A model generated the notes under the pieces. It searched no databases. It had not been told where the DNA came from and was given only the letters and a program-made list of their open reading frames with translations. Below are positions 43,498 to 52,246 of a stretch of DNA of 64,000 nt, in pieces. A program made the translations under genes and the position numbers. Origin of the DNA: Planobispora rosea (lineage in GTDB: Bacteria; Actinomycetota; Actinomycetes; Streptosporangiales; Streptosporangiaceae). The stretch covers positions 1-64,000 of the forward strand of contig NZ_BMQP01000008.1 in NCBI RefSeq assembly GCF_014648175.1. The letters are read 5' to 3'. Position 1 is the stretch's first letter. Each line of letters opens with the position of its first letter.

Positions 43498-45165
43498 GTG
43501 GTACCTGACGCCAGTCCGCCGGAGTCCCCCAAGGTTTCCGCGAAGTCGGCGCGTGCCGGTTTCCGCGGACTTCTCAAGGGGTTCGCCCAGCATCCGATCA
43601 TCGTTTCCCGAGTCGTCGCGGCCAAGGTCAAGACCGATCCCATGCGGGTCGCGCACGCCGCCGCGGAGGCCCTTCCGCCGCGCATGCGTCCCGTCGTGGG
43701 CCGGGTCGCCTGGCCCGTCGCGCGCCGAGCCAAGGTCGTCGTGCGCAAGCTCGGCATGCGGATGGTCAAGGGCCCGTGGAACGAGGCGAAGGAGCACTTC
43801 GACGCCGGCCGGATGACCGAGGCCGCCGAGGTGCTCAGGGCGCACAGCAAGTACCCCTTCATCAAGCGCCGGGCCGCCTACTACGCCGGTGAGCTGGCCG
43901 CCATCCAGCCCAACCCGATCCCGCCCAAGGCCAAGGTGATCGTGGGCGAGCGGGTCGAGGGGCGGGTGCTGCACCTGGTCACCAACGCGCTGCCGTACAC
44001 GCAGGCCGGCTACACCGTGCGCACGCACCGGATCGTCACCGCGCAGCAGGCCGCCGGCCTGGACCCGCACGTCGTCACCAGCTGGGGCTGGCCGATGATG
44101 CAGGGGCACGCCGACGCCGCGCCGTACGAGGAGCTCGACGGGATCCCCTACCACCGGCTGCTGCCCAGCGGCGAGGTGCCGTTCGAGAGCCACGGCCGGA
44201 TGATCCGCGGTGCCGGCGAGGTGACCGAGCTGGTCAGGACGCTCCGGCCGCAGATCCTGCACGCCGCCACCGACCACCGCAACGGCTCGGTGGCGCTGGC
44301 CGTGCGGGAGCGGACCGGCACGCCCGTGGTCTACGAGGTCCGCGGCTTCCTGGAGGAGACCTGGGCCTCCCGCGACCCCAAGCGGGTCGGCAGCCAGCGG
44401 CACGTGCTGCAGCGCGACCGCGAGGCGTTCATCATGCGCTCCGCCGACGCCGTGGTCACCCTCGCCGAGACCATGGCCGCCGAAATCGTCGAGCGGGGCG
44501 TGCCCCGGGAGAAGATCCACCTCGCGCCCAACGCGGTGGACGACTCGCTGCTGACCGCCTCCTACGACGGCGCGGCCTTCCGCGCGGCGTACGGCATCCG
44601 GGACGACGAGATCGTCATGGGCTCGGTGTCCAGCATCGTGGCCTACGAGGGTTTCGCGACGATGATCAGCGCCGCCGCGCTCCTGCGCGACCAGGGCACG
44701 CCGGTCAAGGTGCTGCTCGTGGGCGACGGCGCGGAGCGCCCGGCGCTGCTGGAGCAGGTCGAGGCGCTCGGCCTCCAAGACATCGCGATCCTGCCCGGCA
44801 GGGTCGGCCCGGACGAGGCGCTCCAGGCGCAGTCGGCGATCGACATCTTCGTCTGCCCCCGCGAGGACCTGCGGGTTTGCCGACTCGTTACACCATTGAA
44901 ACCGGTCGAGGCGATGGCTCTCGGCAAGCCCGTCGTCCTCAGCGATCTGCCCGCCCTGTCGGAGCTCGTGGGCTCCGAGGGCGCGGGGCTGCTGGTCCCG
45001 CCGGGAGACCCCGAGGCGCTCGCCAAGGCGATCGCCGGACTGCGGGACGACCCGCGGCGGCGGGCCCTGATGGGCGAGGCGGGCCGCGCCGAGGTGGCCG
45101 CGAAGCGTACGTGGAGCCGGATCGCGGAGACCTATCGTGACCTCTATAGATCCATTCTCGACTGA
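43498..45165 (+). CDS. Glycosyltransferase family 4, with N-terminal extension
   Basis: The 555-residue protein has a basic helical N-terminal region of about 150 residues, with no clear TM. The GT-B enzyme then includes LVTNALPYTQAGYTVRTH, VVYEVRGFLEETWASRDP, the ERGVPREKIHLAPNAVD linker motif and the C-terminal EX7E-like PLKPVEAMALGKPVV. It likely retains the inverting/retaining GT4 mechanism with a UDP- or GDP-sugar donor. It faces wecB and precedes wecC; the group makes a ManNAc(A)-containing glycan. Confidence 0.88.
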   Translation: MVPDASPPESPKVSAKSARAGFRGLLKGFAQHPIIVSRVVAAKVKTDPMRVAHAAAEALPPRMRPVVGRVAWPVARRAKVVVRKLGMRMVKGPWNEAKEHFDAGRMTEAAEVLRAHSKYPFIKRRAAYYAGELAAIQPNPIPPKAKVIVGERVEGRVLHLVTNALPYTQAGYTVRTHRIVTAQQAAGLDPHVVTSWGWPMMQGHADAAPYEELDGIPYHRLLPSGEVPFESHGRMIRGAGEVTELVRTLRPQILHAATDHRNGSVALAVRERTGTPVVYEVRGFLEETWASRDPKRVGSQRHVLQRDREAFIMRSADAVVTLAETMAAEIVERGVPREKIHLAPNAVDDSLLTASYDGAAFRAAYGIRDDEIVMGSVSSIVAYEGFATMISAAALLRDQGTPVKVLLVGDGAERPALLEQVEALGLQDIAILPGRVGPDEALQAQSAIDIFVCPREDLRVCRLVTPLKPVEAMALGKPVVLSDLPALSELVGSEGAGLLVPPGDPEALAKAIAGLRDDPRRRALMGEAGRAEVAAKRTWSRIAETYRDLYRSILD

Positions 45166-45294
45166 TGTCCGGCCGACATTCACGGACAACCCTCATGTTT
45201 GCCATGCGTTTGGTTGCATCAGACGTGGCTTGTGCCGAGTTGAGATAACCTTTGCGACCATGAAGTGTTGTTTCCGTGTCCCCAGGGTCTCCCA

Positions 45295-46557
45295 GTGACC
45301 GGCTACGACCTGGCCGTGATCGGTCTGGGATACGTCGGGATGCCGCTGGCCAAGGAGGCCGTCGCGGCAGGACTGCGTGTCGTCGGATTCGAGGTCGACC
45401 CCCGCAAGGTGGAGGCCCTCAACGCCGGCCGCTCCTACATCGACGACCTGACCGACGCCGACCTCGAGCACATGCTGGTCGGCGGCTTCCGGGCGACGCT
45501 GGACGAGAGCGTGCTGGCCGACAGCCGCACCATCGTCATCTGCGTGCCCACCCCACTGGACGATGACCACCGTCCCGACCTGTCCGCCGTGGAGGGCGCC
45601 ACCGCCACCGTCGCGCGCAATCTCAGCGCGGGCGCGCTGGTGGTCCTGGAGTCCACCACCTGGCCCGGCACCACCGACGAGGTCGCCCGTCCGCTGCTGG
45701 AGGCCTCCGGGCTCACCGCGGGCAAGGACTTCCATCTCGCCTTCTCGCCCGAGCGCATCGACCCGGGCAACCCCAAGTTCGGCCTGCGCAACACGCCCAA
45801 GGTCGTCGGCGGCTACACCGAGGCCTGCCGCGACGTGGCCACCGCGTTCTACGCGCAGTTCATCGAGCAGGTCGTGCCGGTCAGCGGCACCCGCGAGGCC
45901 GAGATGGCCAAGCTGCTGGAGAACACCTACCGGCACGTCAACATCGCCCTCGTCAACGAGATGGCGATCTTCTGTGACGAGCTCGGCATCAACCTCTGGG
46001 AGTCCATCGAGGCGGCGGCCACCAAGCCGTTCGGCTTCCAGAAGTTCCTGCCCGGACCGGGCGTGGGCGGCCACTGCATCCCGGTCGACCCGTCCTACCT
46101 GTCCTACACCGTGCGCAAGCTGGGCTACCCCTTCCGGTTCGTGGAGCTGGCCCAGGAGATCAACGAGCGGATGCCGTCCTACGTGGTGGCCCGCGCGCAG
46201 CGGCTGCTCAACCGGCACAGGAAGGCCGTCAACGGCTCCCGGGTGCTGCTGCTCGGCGTCACCTACAAGCCCGACATCGCCGACGAGCGCGAGACCCCGG
46301 CCCTGCCGGTCGCGCGGGCGCTGCTGGAGCTCGGCGCCGACCTGGTCTTCGCCGACCCCTACGTCAGGGAGTGGGCGGTGGACGGCACCCCGGTGCCGCG
46401 TGAGGACAACCTCTCCAAGGCGGTCGCCGAGGCGGACATCACGTTGCTGCTCCAGCAGCACGCCGCCTTCGACCTGTCGGTCATCGAAGACCACGGCAAG
46501 CTCGTGCTCGACACCCGAGGCGTGCTCGCCGAGGGTGAACGCGTCGAGCGGCTCTAG
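45295..46557 (+). CDS. wecC: UDP-N-acetyl-D-mannosamine dehydrogenase-like nucleotide-sugar dehydrogenase
   Basis: This performs a two-step NAD-dependent oxidation of the C6 hydroxyl of a UDP-sugar to the uronic acid. The 420-residue protein has VIGLGYVGMPLAKEAVAAG (NAD), LESTTWPGTTDE, FSPERIDPGN, KLLENTYRHVNIALVNE, catalytic Cys in GPGVGGHCIPVDP and LGVTYKPDIADERETPA. The pairing with wecB supports UDP-ManNAc as substrate, although UDP-GlcNAc or UDP-Glc cannot be excluded. The GTG at 45295 begins the Rossmann fold. Confidence 0.92.
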   Translation: MTGYDLAVIGLGYVGMPLAKEAVAAGLRVVGFEVDPRKVEALNAGRSYIDDLTDADLEHMLVGGFRATLDESVLADSRTIVICVPTPLDDDHRPDLSAVEGATATVARNLSAGALVVLESTTWPGTTDEVARPLLEASGLTAGKDFHLAFSPERIDPGNPKFGLRNTPKVVGGYTEACRDVATAFYAQFIEQVVPVSGTREAEMAKLLENTYRHVNIALVNEMAIFCDELGINLWESIEAAATKPFGFQKFLPGPGVGGHCIPVDPSYLSYTVRKLGYPFRFVELAQEINERMPSYVVARAQRLLNRHRKAVNGSRVLLLGVTYKPDIADERETPALPVARALLELGADLVFADPYVREWAVDGTPVPREDNLSKAVAEADITLLLQQHAAFDLSVIEDHGKLVLDTRGVLAEGERVERL

Positions 46558-46577
46558 CGACGAAGGGGCTGCGCGCA

Positions 46578-47666
46578 GTGCACGTGCTCGTCATGACGGT
46601 GGTCCATCACCCCGAGGACGCCCGGATCCTGCACCGGCAGATCCGGGCGCTGGTGGATGCCGGTCATGAGGTCACGTATGCCGCGCCGTACACCGCGCGG
46701 GGCGTCATGGCCCGGCCCTGGGTGAACGGCATCGACCTGCCCCGTGCGGCGGAGCGCAAGCGGCTGGCGGCCGTGCGCGCCGCGCGCAAGGTGTTCAAGC
46801 GCATGCGCGGCCAGGTCGACCTGGCCGTCATCCACGACCCCGAGCTGCTGTTCGCCGTGGCGGGCGTGCGCAGGCGCCCGCCGGTGGTCTGGGACGTGCA
46901 CGAGGACACCCCGGCGACGCTGTCGCTCAAGCCCTGGCTGCCCGCGTTCCTGCGCCCGCCGGTGCGGTTCATGGCCCGCCTCCTGGAGGGCACGGCCGAG
47001 CGTCACCTGCACCTGCTGCTGGCCGAGACCGCCTACGCCGGGAGGTTCCGCCAGGCGCACCTGGTGGTGCCGAACGAGACGTGGGTCCCCGACGACGTGG
47101 TCGTGCCGGGCGACGACCGGATCGTCTACCTCGGCTGGTTGTCGGAGGCGCGGGGCGTGCGCGAGGCCATCGAGGTGGCCCGCCTGCTCCAGCCGTACCG
47201 GGTGTCGGTCGAGTTGATCGGCTACGCCGACCCGCAGTCGCGGCCCGCGCTGAACGAGGCGGTGACCGAGGGCCTGCTGGAGTGGCGCGACTTCATGCCC
47301 AACGACGAGGCGCTCAAGCGGCTCGACGGCGCGCTGGCCGGGCTCTCGCTCCTGCACGACGAGCCCAACTACCGGCACTCCATGCCCACGAAGATCGTGG
47401 AGTACATGGCCCACGGCATTCCCGTGATCACGACCCCGTCGCCGCGCGCGGTGGAGCTGGTCGAGCGCTACAACAGCGGCATGGTCGTGCCCTGGCGGGA
47501 TCCCAAGGCGGTGGCGCAGGCCGTGCTCACCCTCAGGGACGATGTCGAGGAGCGGCATGCTCAGGGCGCCCGTGGGTATGCGGCGGCCCGTGCCAACCAT
47601 CACTGGCCCAACTCGGCCCGCCGTTTCGTCGCCCAGCTGGAGGCCTGGGCGGGGGTCAAGAACTGA
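46578..47666 (+). CDS. Glycosyltransferase family 4
   Basis: The 362-residue GT-B protein begins VHVLVMTVVHHPEDARILHR, has WDVHEDTPATL in the middle and VYLGWLSEARGVREAIEVARLL at the second domain. The catalytic-end motif is MPTKIVEYMAHGIPVITTPSPRAVELV. It is 20 bases downstream of the dehydrogenase gene and probably co-transcribed, supplying one linkage of the polysaccharide. Length is normal for the family; the donor and acceptor are unknown. The start is a GTG. Confidence 0.88.
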   Translation: MHVLVMTVVHHPEDARILHRQIRALVDAGHEVTYAAPYTARGVMARPWVNGIDLPRAAERKRLAAVRAARKVFKRMRGQVDLAVIHDPELLFAVAGVRRRPPVVWDVHEDTPATLSLKPWLPAFLRPPVRFMARLLEGTAERHLHLLLAETAYAGRFRQAHLVVPNETWVPDDVVVPGDDRIVYLGWLSEARGVREAIEVARLLQPYRVSVELIGYADPQSRPALNEAVTEGLLEWRDFMPNDEALKRLDGALAGLSLLHDEPNYRHSMPTKIVEYMAHGIPVITTPSPRAVELVERYNSGMVVPWRDPKAVAQAVLTLRDDVEERHAQGARGYAAARANHHWPNSARRFVAQLEAWAGVKN

Positions 47667-47822
47667 CGCCGTGCACGGCACCCACGCCCGGCACGCCCAG
47701 GGCGGCAGCTCCGGCACCCGTGCCCGGCACGTCCCGGGTGGTCGCTCCGGCGGCCCGTACGGCCCGCAGCACGGCGGGCTTCCTTACGTCGCTCTGATCA
47801 CGAGAACGGTAGTGTCCTGAAC

Positions 47823-49679
47823 GTGCGCTGGTTCACGGCTCTGCTCGGCGTGGCGATCCTCGCCGCCGTGGCGGCGGTCATGCTGGTCCTGCCGGCCGAC
47901 GACCCCGCCCCGTCCAGTGACAGCTCGCCGATCGCCTCCCCCTCCGCCGCCTCTTCCTCTACCGCGGCCCCCACACCCGCGGCCGCCACGTTCACCGACC
48001 CGTGTGGAACGTTCGACACGGCGGTGAAGGCACCGTACGCGGTGACGGGCTACTGGCTCATCCCGACCACCGACCACTGCACCTGGCGCCGCCAGTTCCG
48101 GGCCATCCACCAGGTCGGCGGCGACACCGTGATCCGGATCGGGTGGGGCCTGCAGGCCCGGCCGGTCGACGAGGACGGCCGCGTCCTCAAGGACGGGGAG
48201 GTGGACTCCCGCTACGCGCCGTGCGAGGAGGACGGCGTGCCCTGCGTGACGGCGGCCGAGAACGACCTGAAGGCACTGAACCCGGGCAACCGGGTCAGCT
48301 GGACGTTCGTCTACCGGACCGACGAGGCGTTCGGGCCGGGCATCTTCCGCTGCCCCGAGGTGGAGAAGAAGATCGAGGTGGACGACACCGTCTTCTACCG
48401 GCTCATCGCCCCGGGGGACGGCAGCGACGACGCCAGCTGCGGGAACCTCAGCTCCCAGGGCCGCGCCTACCACGTGATCCTGATCGCCGCCGCGAAGGAG
48501 GACAGCCTCACCGAGCTGCTCGATCTCGGCGACCAGTTCGGCATGAAGGTCTTCCCGGCGCTGCCGCTGGCCCCGCGCGACCCGGGCCAGAGCACCCGGG
48601 CCTCCGAGCGGGGCGTCAACACCCTCACCACGCTCACCCGGCGCATCCTGCAGGACTACGGCGACCGCTTCCAGGGCCGCGCCTCGCTCGGCGGTTTCTA
48701 CCAGCCGTTCGAGCTCCAGATGCGCGACATGGTCTACTCCGGCGCGGACGACCCCGACGAGGCGGCCAAGGACAATCCGACGCTGCGGGTCTACGCCTCC
48801 CAGCACGGGATCGTCGAGCAGGTGATGCCGGACAAGCCGATCCTCGTCAGCCCCTACCTGGAGGCGCGCAAGAGCAAGGCGTTCAGCGCCACGCCCAAGG
48901 AGGTGGCGGCCGGATTCGAGGCGCTGGCCAGGACCGGCGTCGGGATCGTCGCGCCGCAGGACAGCCGGGGCACCGGCAAGGTCGGATTGTTCTGGCCGGA
49001 CGAGCGCGACGAGCCGGTGGACGACAGGCTCCGGCCGGTGGTTGGGGAGGGCCTGAGCAACGGCGAGGCATATCACGGCTCGACCCGCGACTACTACCGG
49101 GAGATGGCCGGGGCCCGGGACCGGATGGCCGAGCAGGGTTACGACGTGCAGCTGTGGGCCAACGTCGAGGCGTTCGAGCCCTCCGGGGCCGAACCCTGCG
49201 GCACCCGGACCGGGACCCGCGGACGCACGGACAAGGACCGGCTCGACCGGGCCGTCACCCAGGTCGGCCGGTACGTCTCCAAGGTCGTCTCCTACATGTG
49301 GAGCGACTTCTTCACCTGCGCCGCCCCGGGAACCCCGTCGCTGGCCGAGGAGATCGCCCGCGACCACGACCGGCCCATCCCGGTGGACGCCGTACGGCTC
49401 CCGCGCGACATCCAGGACGGCATCGAGATCCGCGGCTACAACCTGTCCGCCGAGAGCCAGGCGACGATCACCTGGGAGGGGCAGGAGACGCCCAGGACCG
49501 TCGCCGTCGCCGGGGTCGGCCTCGAACCGCCGCCTCCCGGCACGCCCGCCGGGATGGGGACGGCCTGGGTCCCGTTCGACTGGGGCCAGGTCCCCGAGGA
49601 CACCTGGGTGCGGATCGAGATCACCGGGCCCGACGGGCGCAGGGCGGCCGAGCCGCTGCACGTCCGGATAACCCTGTGA
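47823..49679 (+). CDS. Secreted/membrane-anchored DUF4434-like protein
   Basis: The 618-residue protein begins with an N-terminal hydrophobic anchor (TALLGVAILAAVAAVMLVL) and then a Ser/Pro/Ala-rich linker of about 30 residues. The globular part has the TIM-barrel-like feel of DUF4434 proteins: GYWLIPTTDHCTWRRQFRAI, DRFQGRASLGGFYQPFE and DVQLWANVEAFEPSG. The C-terminal 130 residues form a beta-rich domain. I assign the family with moderate certainty. In this locus it could cut or modify the polysaccharide. Six or more Cys suggest disulfides outside the cell. Confidence 0.7.
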   Translation: MRWFTALLGVAILAAVAAVMLVLPADDPAPSSDSSPIASPSAASSSTAAPTPAAATFTDPCGTFDTAVKAPYAVTGYWLIPTTDHCTWRRQFRAIHQVGGDTVIRIGWGLQARPVDEDGRVLKDGEVDSRYAPCEEDGVPCVTAAENDLKALNPGNRVSWTFVYRTDEAFGPGIFRCPEVEKKIEVDDTVFYRLIAPGDGSDDASCGNLSSQGRAYHVILIAAAKEDSLTELLDLGDQFGMKVFPALPLAPRDPGQSTRASERGVNTLTTLTRRILQDYGDRFQGRASLGGFYQPFELQMRDMVYSGADDPDEAAKDNPTLRVYASQHGIVEQVMPDKPILVSPYLEARKSKAFSATPKEVAAGFEALARTGVGIVAPQDSRGTGKVGLFWPDERDEPVDDRLRPVVGEGLSNGEAYHGSTRDYYREMAGARDRMAEQGYDVQLWANVEAFEPSGAEPCGTRTGTRGRTDKDRLDRAVTQVGRYVSKVVSYMWSDFFTCAAPGTPSLAEEIARDHDRPIPVDAVRLPRDIQDGIEIRGYNLSAESQATITWEGQETPRTVAVAGVGLEPPPPGTPAGMGTAWVPFDWGQVPEDTWVRIEITGPDGRRAAEPLHVRITL

Positions 49680-49732
49680 ACCCTGCGAACGTCGCACGTC
49701 CCGACGACCGTGATCGGTGTAACGTTCCTGCC

Positions 49733-50407
49733 GTGACCTCTCCGGTGCCGCGCGTCCCCGTCAGCGTGGACCTGGTCGTCCTGACCGTGCGGGGCCAGGA
49801 GCTCAGCGCGCTCGTCTGGCTGCGGGACAAGCCGCCCTACGAAGGACGCTGGGCCCTTTCGGGCGGCTTCATCCAGCTCGACGAGGACCTGCCGGCCGCC
49901 GCGGCCCGGGTCCTCGCCGAACGGGCCGGCCTGCCCGGAGCCCCGGTCCACCTGGAGCAGCTCCAGACGTACGGCTACCCCGACCGCGACCCCCGCCAGC
50001 GCGTGCTGAGCGTCGCCTACCTGGGCCTCGCCCCCGACCTGCCCGCCTCCCGGGAGGCGCACATGAGCTGGCAGCCGGTCAAGGACCTGGCGACGATGGC
50101 CTTCGACCACCGCCGCATCATGGTCGACGGCATCGAGCGGGCCCGCGCCAAGCTGGAGTACAGCTCGCTGGGCGCGGCCTTCTGCCCGCCCGAGTTCACC
50201 GTCGCCGACCTGCGCCGGGTCTACGAGATCGTCTGGGGCCGCCCGCTGGACCCGCGCAACTTCCACCGCAAGGTGACCAACGCCGAGGGCTTCCTCATCC
50301 CCACCGGCCGGACCACCACCCGCGACGGCGGCCGCCCCGCCAAGCTCTACCGCCGCGGCCCGGCCGAGCTGCTGCACCCCCCGATGCTCCGCTCCCTCAA
50401 GGACTGA
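49733..50407 (+). CDS. NrtR-type regulator with degenerate Nudix domain
   Basis: The 224-residue protein has a Nudix fold (VDLVVLTVRGQELSALVWLR, WALSGGFIQLDEDL) followed by a winged helix (FTVADLRRVYEIVWGRPLDP and NFHRKV). NrtR proteins repress NAD genes and sense ADP-ribose or a related ligand. The Nudix box reads GFIQLDEDLPAAAARVLAER: two of its metal-binding Glu positions are Val and Arg, so hydrolysis is probably lost. No NAD-pathway gene is adjacent. Its last 11 bases overlap the convergent ABC ATPase gene. Confidence 0.85.
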   Translation: MTSPVPRVPVSVDLVVLTVRGQELSALVWLRDKPPYEGRWALSGGFIQLDEDLPAAAARVLAERAGLPGAPVHLEQLQTYGYPDRDPRQRVLSVAYLGLAPDLPASREAHMSWQPVKDLATMAFDHRRIMVDGIERARAKLEYSSLGAAFCPPEFTVADLRRVYEIVWGRPLDPRNFHRKVTNAEGFLIPTGRTTTRDGGRPAKLYRRGPAELLHPPMLRSLKD

Positions 50408-51233
50408 CCGCGGGCCCGTGGACGGCGGGCCCGGCGACCGCGGGGCCGTGCGCCGCGTCGAGCGGGTGGTCCAGGAAACAGTGGGGGGCGTCGTTGCGCT
50501 CGTCGTGGACCACCCGCCCCCGCACGCCGAACACGGTCGCCAGCAGCTCCTCGGTGACGACCTCGCGGGGCGGGCCGTCGGCGGCGACCCGTCCGCCGGC
50601 CAGGGCCACGATCCGGTCGGCGAAGCGGGCCGCGTGGTCCAGCTCGTGCAGTACGGCCAGCACGGTGAGGTCCCGGCTGTCGCGCAACCGGCGGACCAGG
50701 GCGAGCACCTCCAGCTGGTGGCGGACGTCCAGGTGGGCGGTCGGCTCGTCCAGCAGCAGGATCGGGCTGCGCTGGGCGACGGCCAGCGCCAGCCGTACCC
50801 GCTGGCGCTCCCCGCCGGAGAGGGTGTCCAGCACCCGGCCGGCCATGTGGGCCACTCCGGTGAGCTCCATCGCCTCCTCGGCCACCCCGTCGTCGGGCTC
50901 GCCGAGCATGCCGAGCGGGCCCCGGTGCGGGTACCTGCCCTGCCGTACGAGCTGGCGCACGGTCAGGCCGGGGACGGGCGCCAGGGCCTGGTGCAGCACG
51001 GCCAGCCGCCGGGCCACCTCCCGCCGGGACAGGCTCGCCAGGTCCGTCCCGTCCAGGCGGACGGTGCCCCGGCGCGGGGTCAGCAGACCCGCGATGAGCC
51101 GTAGCAGGGTGCTCTTGCCGCAACCGTTCACACCCACCAGCGCGACGAGTTCGCCGTGCCCGACGGTCAGGTCGATCCCGTCGAGCACCGTGCGGTCCCC
51201 GTAGCCGAACTCCAGCCCGCTGACAGTGATCAT
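50397..51233 (-). CDS. FecE/BtuD-type ABC importer ATPase
   Basis: The 278-residue ATPase has Walker A GVNGCGKST (34-42), signature LSGGERQRVRLALAVAQ, Walker B ILLLDEPTAHLD and the switch His of VLHELDHAA. It belongs to the type II importers for iron-siderophore, heme and cobalamin complexes. It is the last gene of the leftward operon with two FecCD-like permeases and a lipoprotein. The ATG at 51233 has AGGAGAGAGG upstream; an ATG at 51260 overlaps the preceding stop. The C-terminal 30 residues are Ala/His/Pro-rich, with His repeats (AAHGPAVAGPAVHGPAV). Confidence 0.93.
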   Translation of the reverse strand: MITVSGLEFGYGDRTVLDGIDLTVGHGELVALVGVNGCGKSTLLRLIAGLLTPRRGTVRLDGTDLASLSRREVARRLAVLHQALAPVPGLTVRQLVRQGRYPHRGPLGMLGEPDDGVAEEAMELTGVAHMAGRVLDTLSGGERQRVRLALAVAQRSPILLLDEPTAHLDVRHQLEVLALVRRLRDSRDLTVLAVLHELDHAARFADRIVALAGGRVAADGPPREVVTEELLATVFGVRGRVVHDERNDAPHCFLDHPLDAAHGPAVAGPAVHGPAVSP

Positions 51234-51259
51234 CCCAGCCCTCTCTCCTGTCGTCGTCA

Positions 51260-52246
51260 TCACCCGGGGACGTGGGCGGCCCTGCGCGCCACGGTCACCA
51301 GTACGGCGGCTCCCGCCAGGGCGGTCACCACGCCGGTGGGCACCCCCAGCCGCTGGGTGACCTCCGCACCGGCCATCAGGCGGTCGGCGAACTGGGCGAC
51401 CGCGTCGGCGCCGGCGATCGCCGCGGCCCCGGTGAGGGCGGCCACCGGTACGGTCCTCCTCGGGTCGGCTCCCGCCAGCCACCGGGCCGCGTGCGGGACG
51501 ACCAGGCCGACGAAGGCCACCGCCCCGGCCAGGCTCGCCGCGCCCGCCGCCAGCGCGGTCGCCGCCGTCAGCGCCGCCGCGCGGGCGGCTCCCGGGCGCA
51601 GGCCCAGCCCGGCGGCGTGGTCGTCGCCGGGGGCGAGCACGCCGAGCACCGCCGATCCGGCCCAGATCAGCAGGATCCATCCGGTGATCCACCACCAGGT
51701 GAACCCCAGGTGCTCCCAGACCCGCCCCTGGACCGACCCGACGAGCCAGCGCAACGCGTTGCCGAAGCGGCTGGGCTGGTAGGCCAGCAGGAGGGTGACC
51801 AGCCCGGCCAGCAGCGCGCTGCCGAGCAGGCCGTACACGATGGCTCTGCCGGGATCCCTGGAGGTGAGCAGCCAGGTCGCCGACCCGCCCAGGGCGCTCC
51901 CGGCGAGCGCGGCGGCCAGCGCGCCGCCCGCCGAGTCGGCCGGGAACAGCCCGAACGTCAGCCCGGCAAGGATGCCCAGCACCGCGCCGGGGTTGACCCC
52001 GGTCAGCTCGGGGGCGGCCAGCGGATTGCGGAGGGTGAGCTGGAGGACCAGCCCGGACACGCCGAGCGCCGCACCGGTCAGCAGCGCGGCCAGCAGCCGG
52101 GGCACGCCCAGCTCCCACATGATCCGGTGTTCCAGGGTGCCGGCGGGTCCGAGCAGCGTGCCCAGGTCCCCGATGCCGGGAGCCAGCAGGTGCGCCAGTA
52201 CGGTCGCCGGCAGCGCGACCGCCAGGATCCAGACGAGCCGTCTCAC
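51260..52246 (-). CDS. FecCD/BtuC-family permease (second)
   Basis: The 328-residue permease has about nine to ten TM helices. The FecCD signatures are LRNPLAAPELTGVNPGAVLGIL and AVAFVGLVVPHAARWL. The GTG at 52246 overlaps the preceding permease stop (GTGA) and has GGGGGGATCACG upstream. It forms a heterodimer with the other permease and the ATPase for uptake of a metal chelate. Confidence 0.93.
   Translation of the reverse strand: MRRLVWILAVALPATVLAHLLAPGIGDLGTLLGPAGTLEHRIMWELGVPRLLAALLTGAALGVSGLVLQLTLRNPLAAPELTGVNPGAVLGILAGLTFGLFPADSAGGALAAALAGSALGGSATWLLTSRDPGRAIVYGLLGSALLAGLVTLLLAYQPSRFGNALRWLVGSVQGRVWEHLGFTWWWITGWILLIWAGSAVLGVLAPGDDHAAGLGLRPGAARAAALTAATALAAGAASLAGAVAFVGLVVPHAARWLAGADPRRTVPVAALTGAAAIAGADAVAQFADRLMAGAEVTQRLGVPTGVVTALAGAAVLVTVARRAAHVPG

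Noticed and set aside
47667-47822. Small gene between the glycosyltransferase and the DUF4434-like gene
   Set aside because: Only short Gly/Ala/Pro-rich frames without a ribosome site are present; it is more likely a promoter region.
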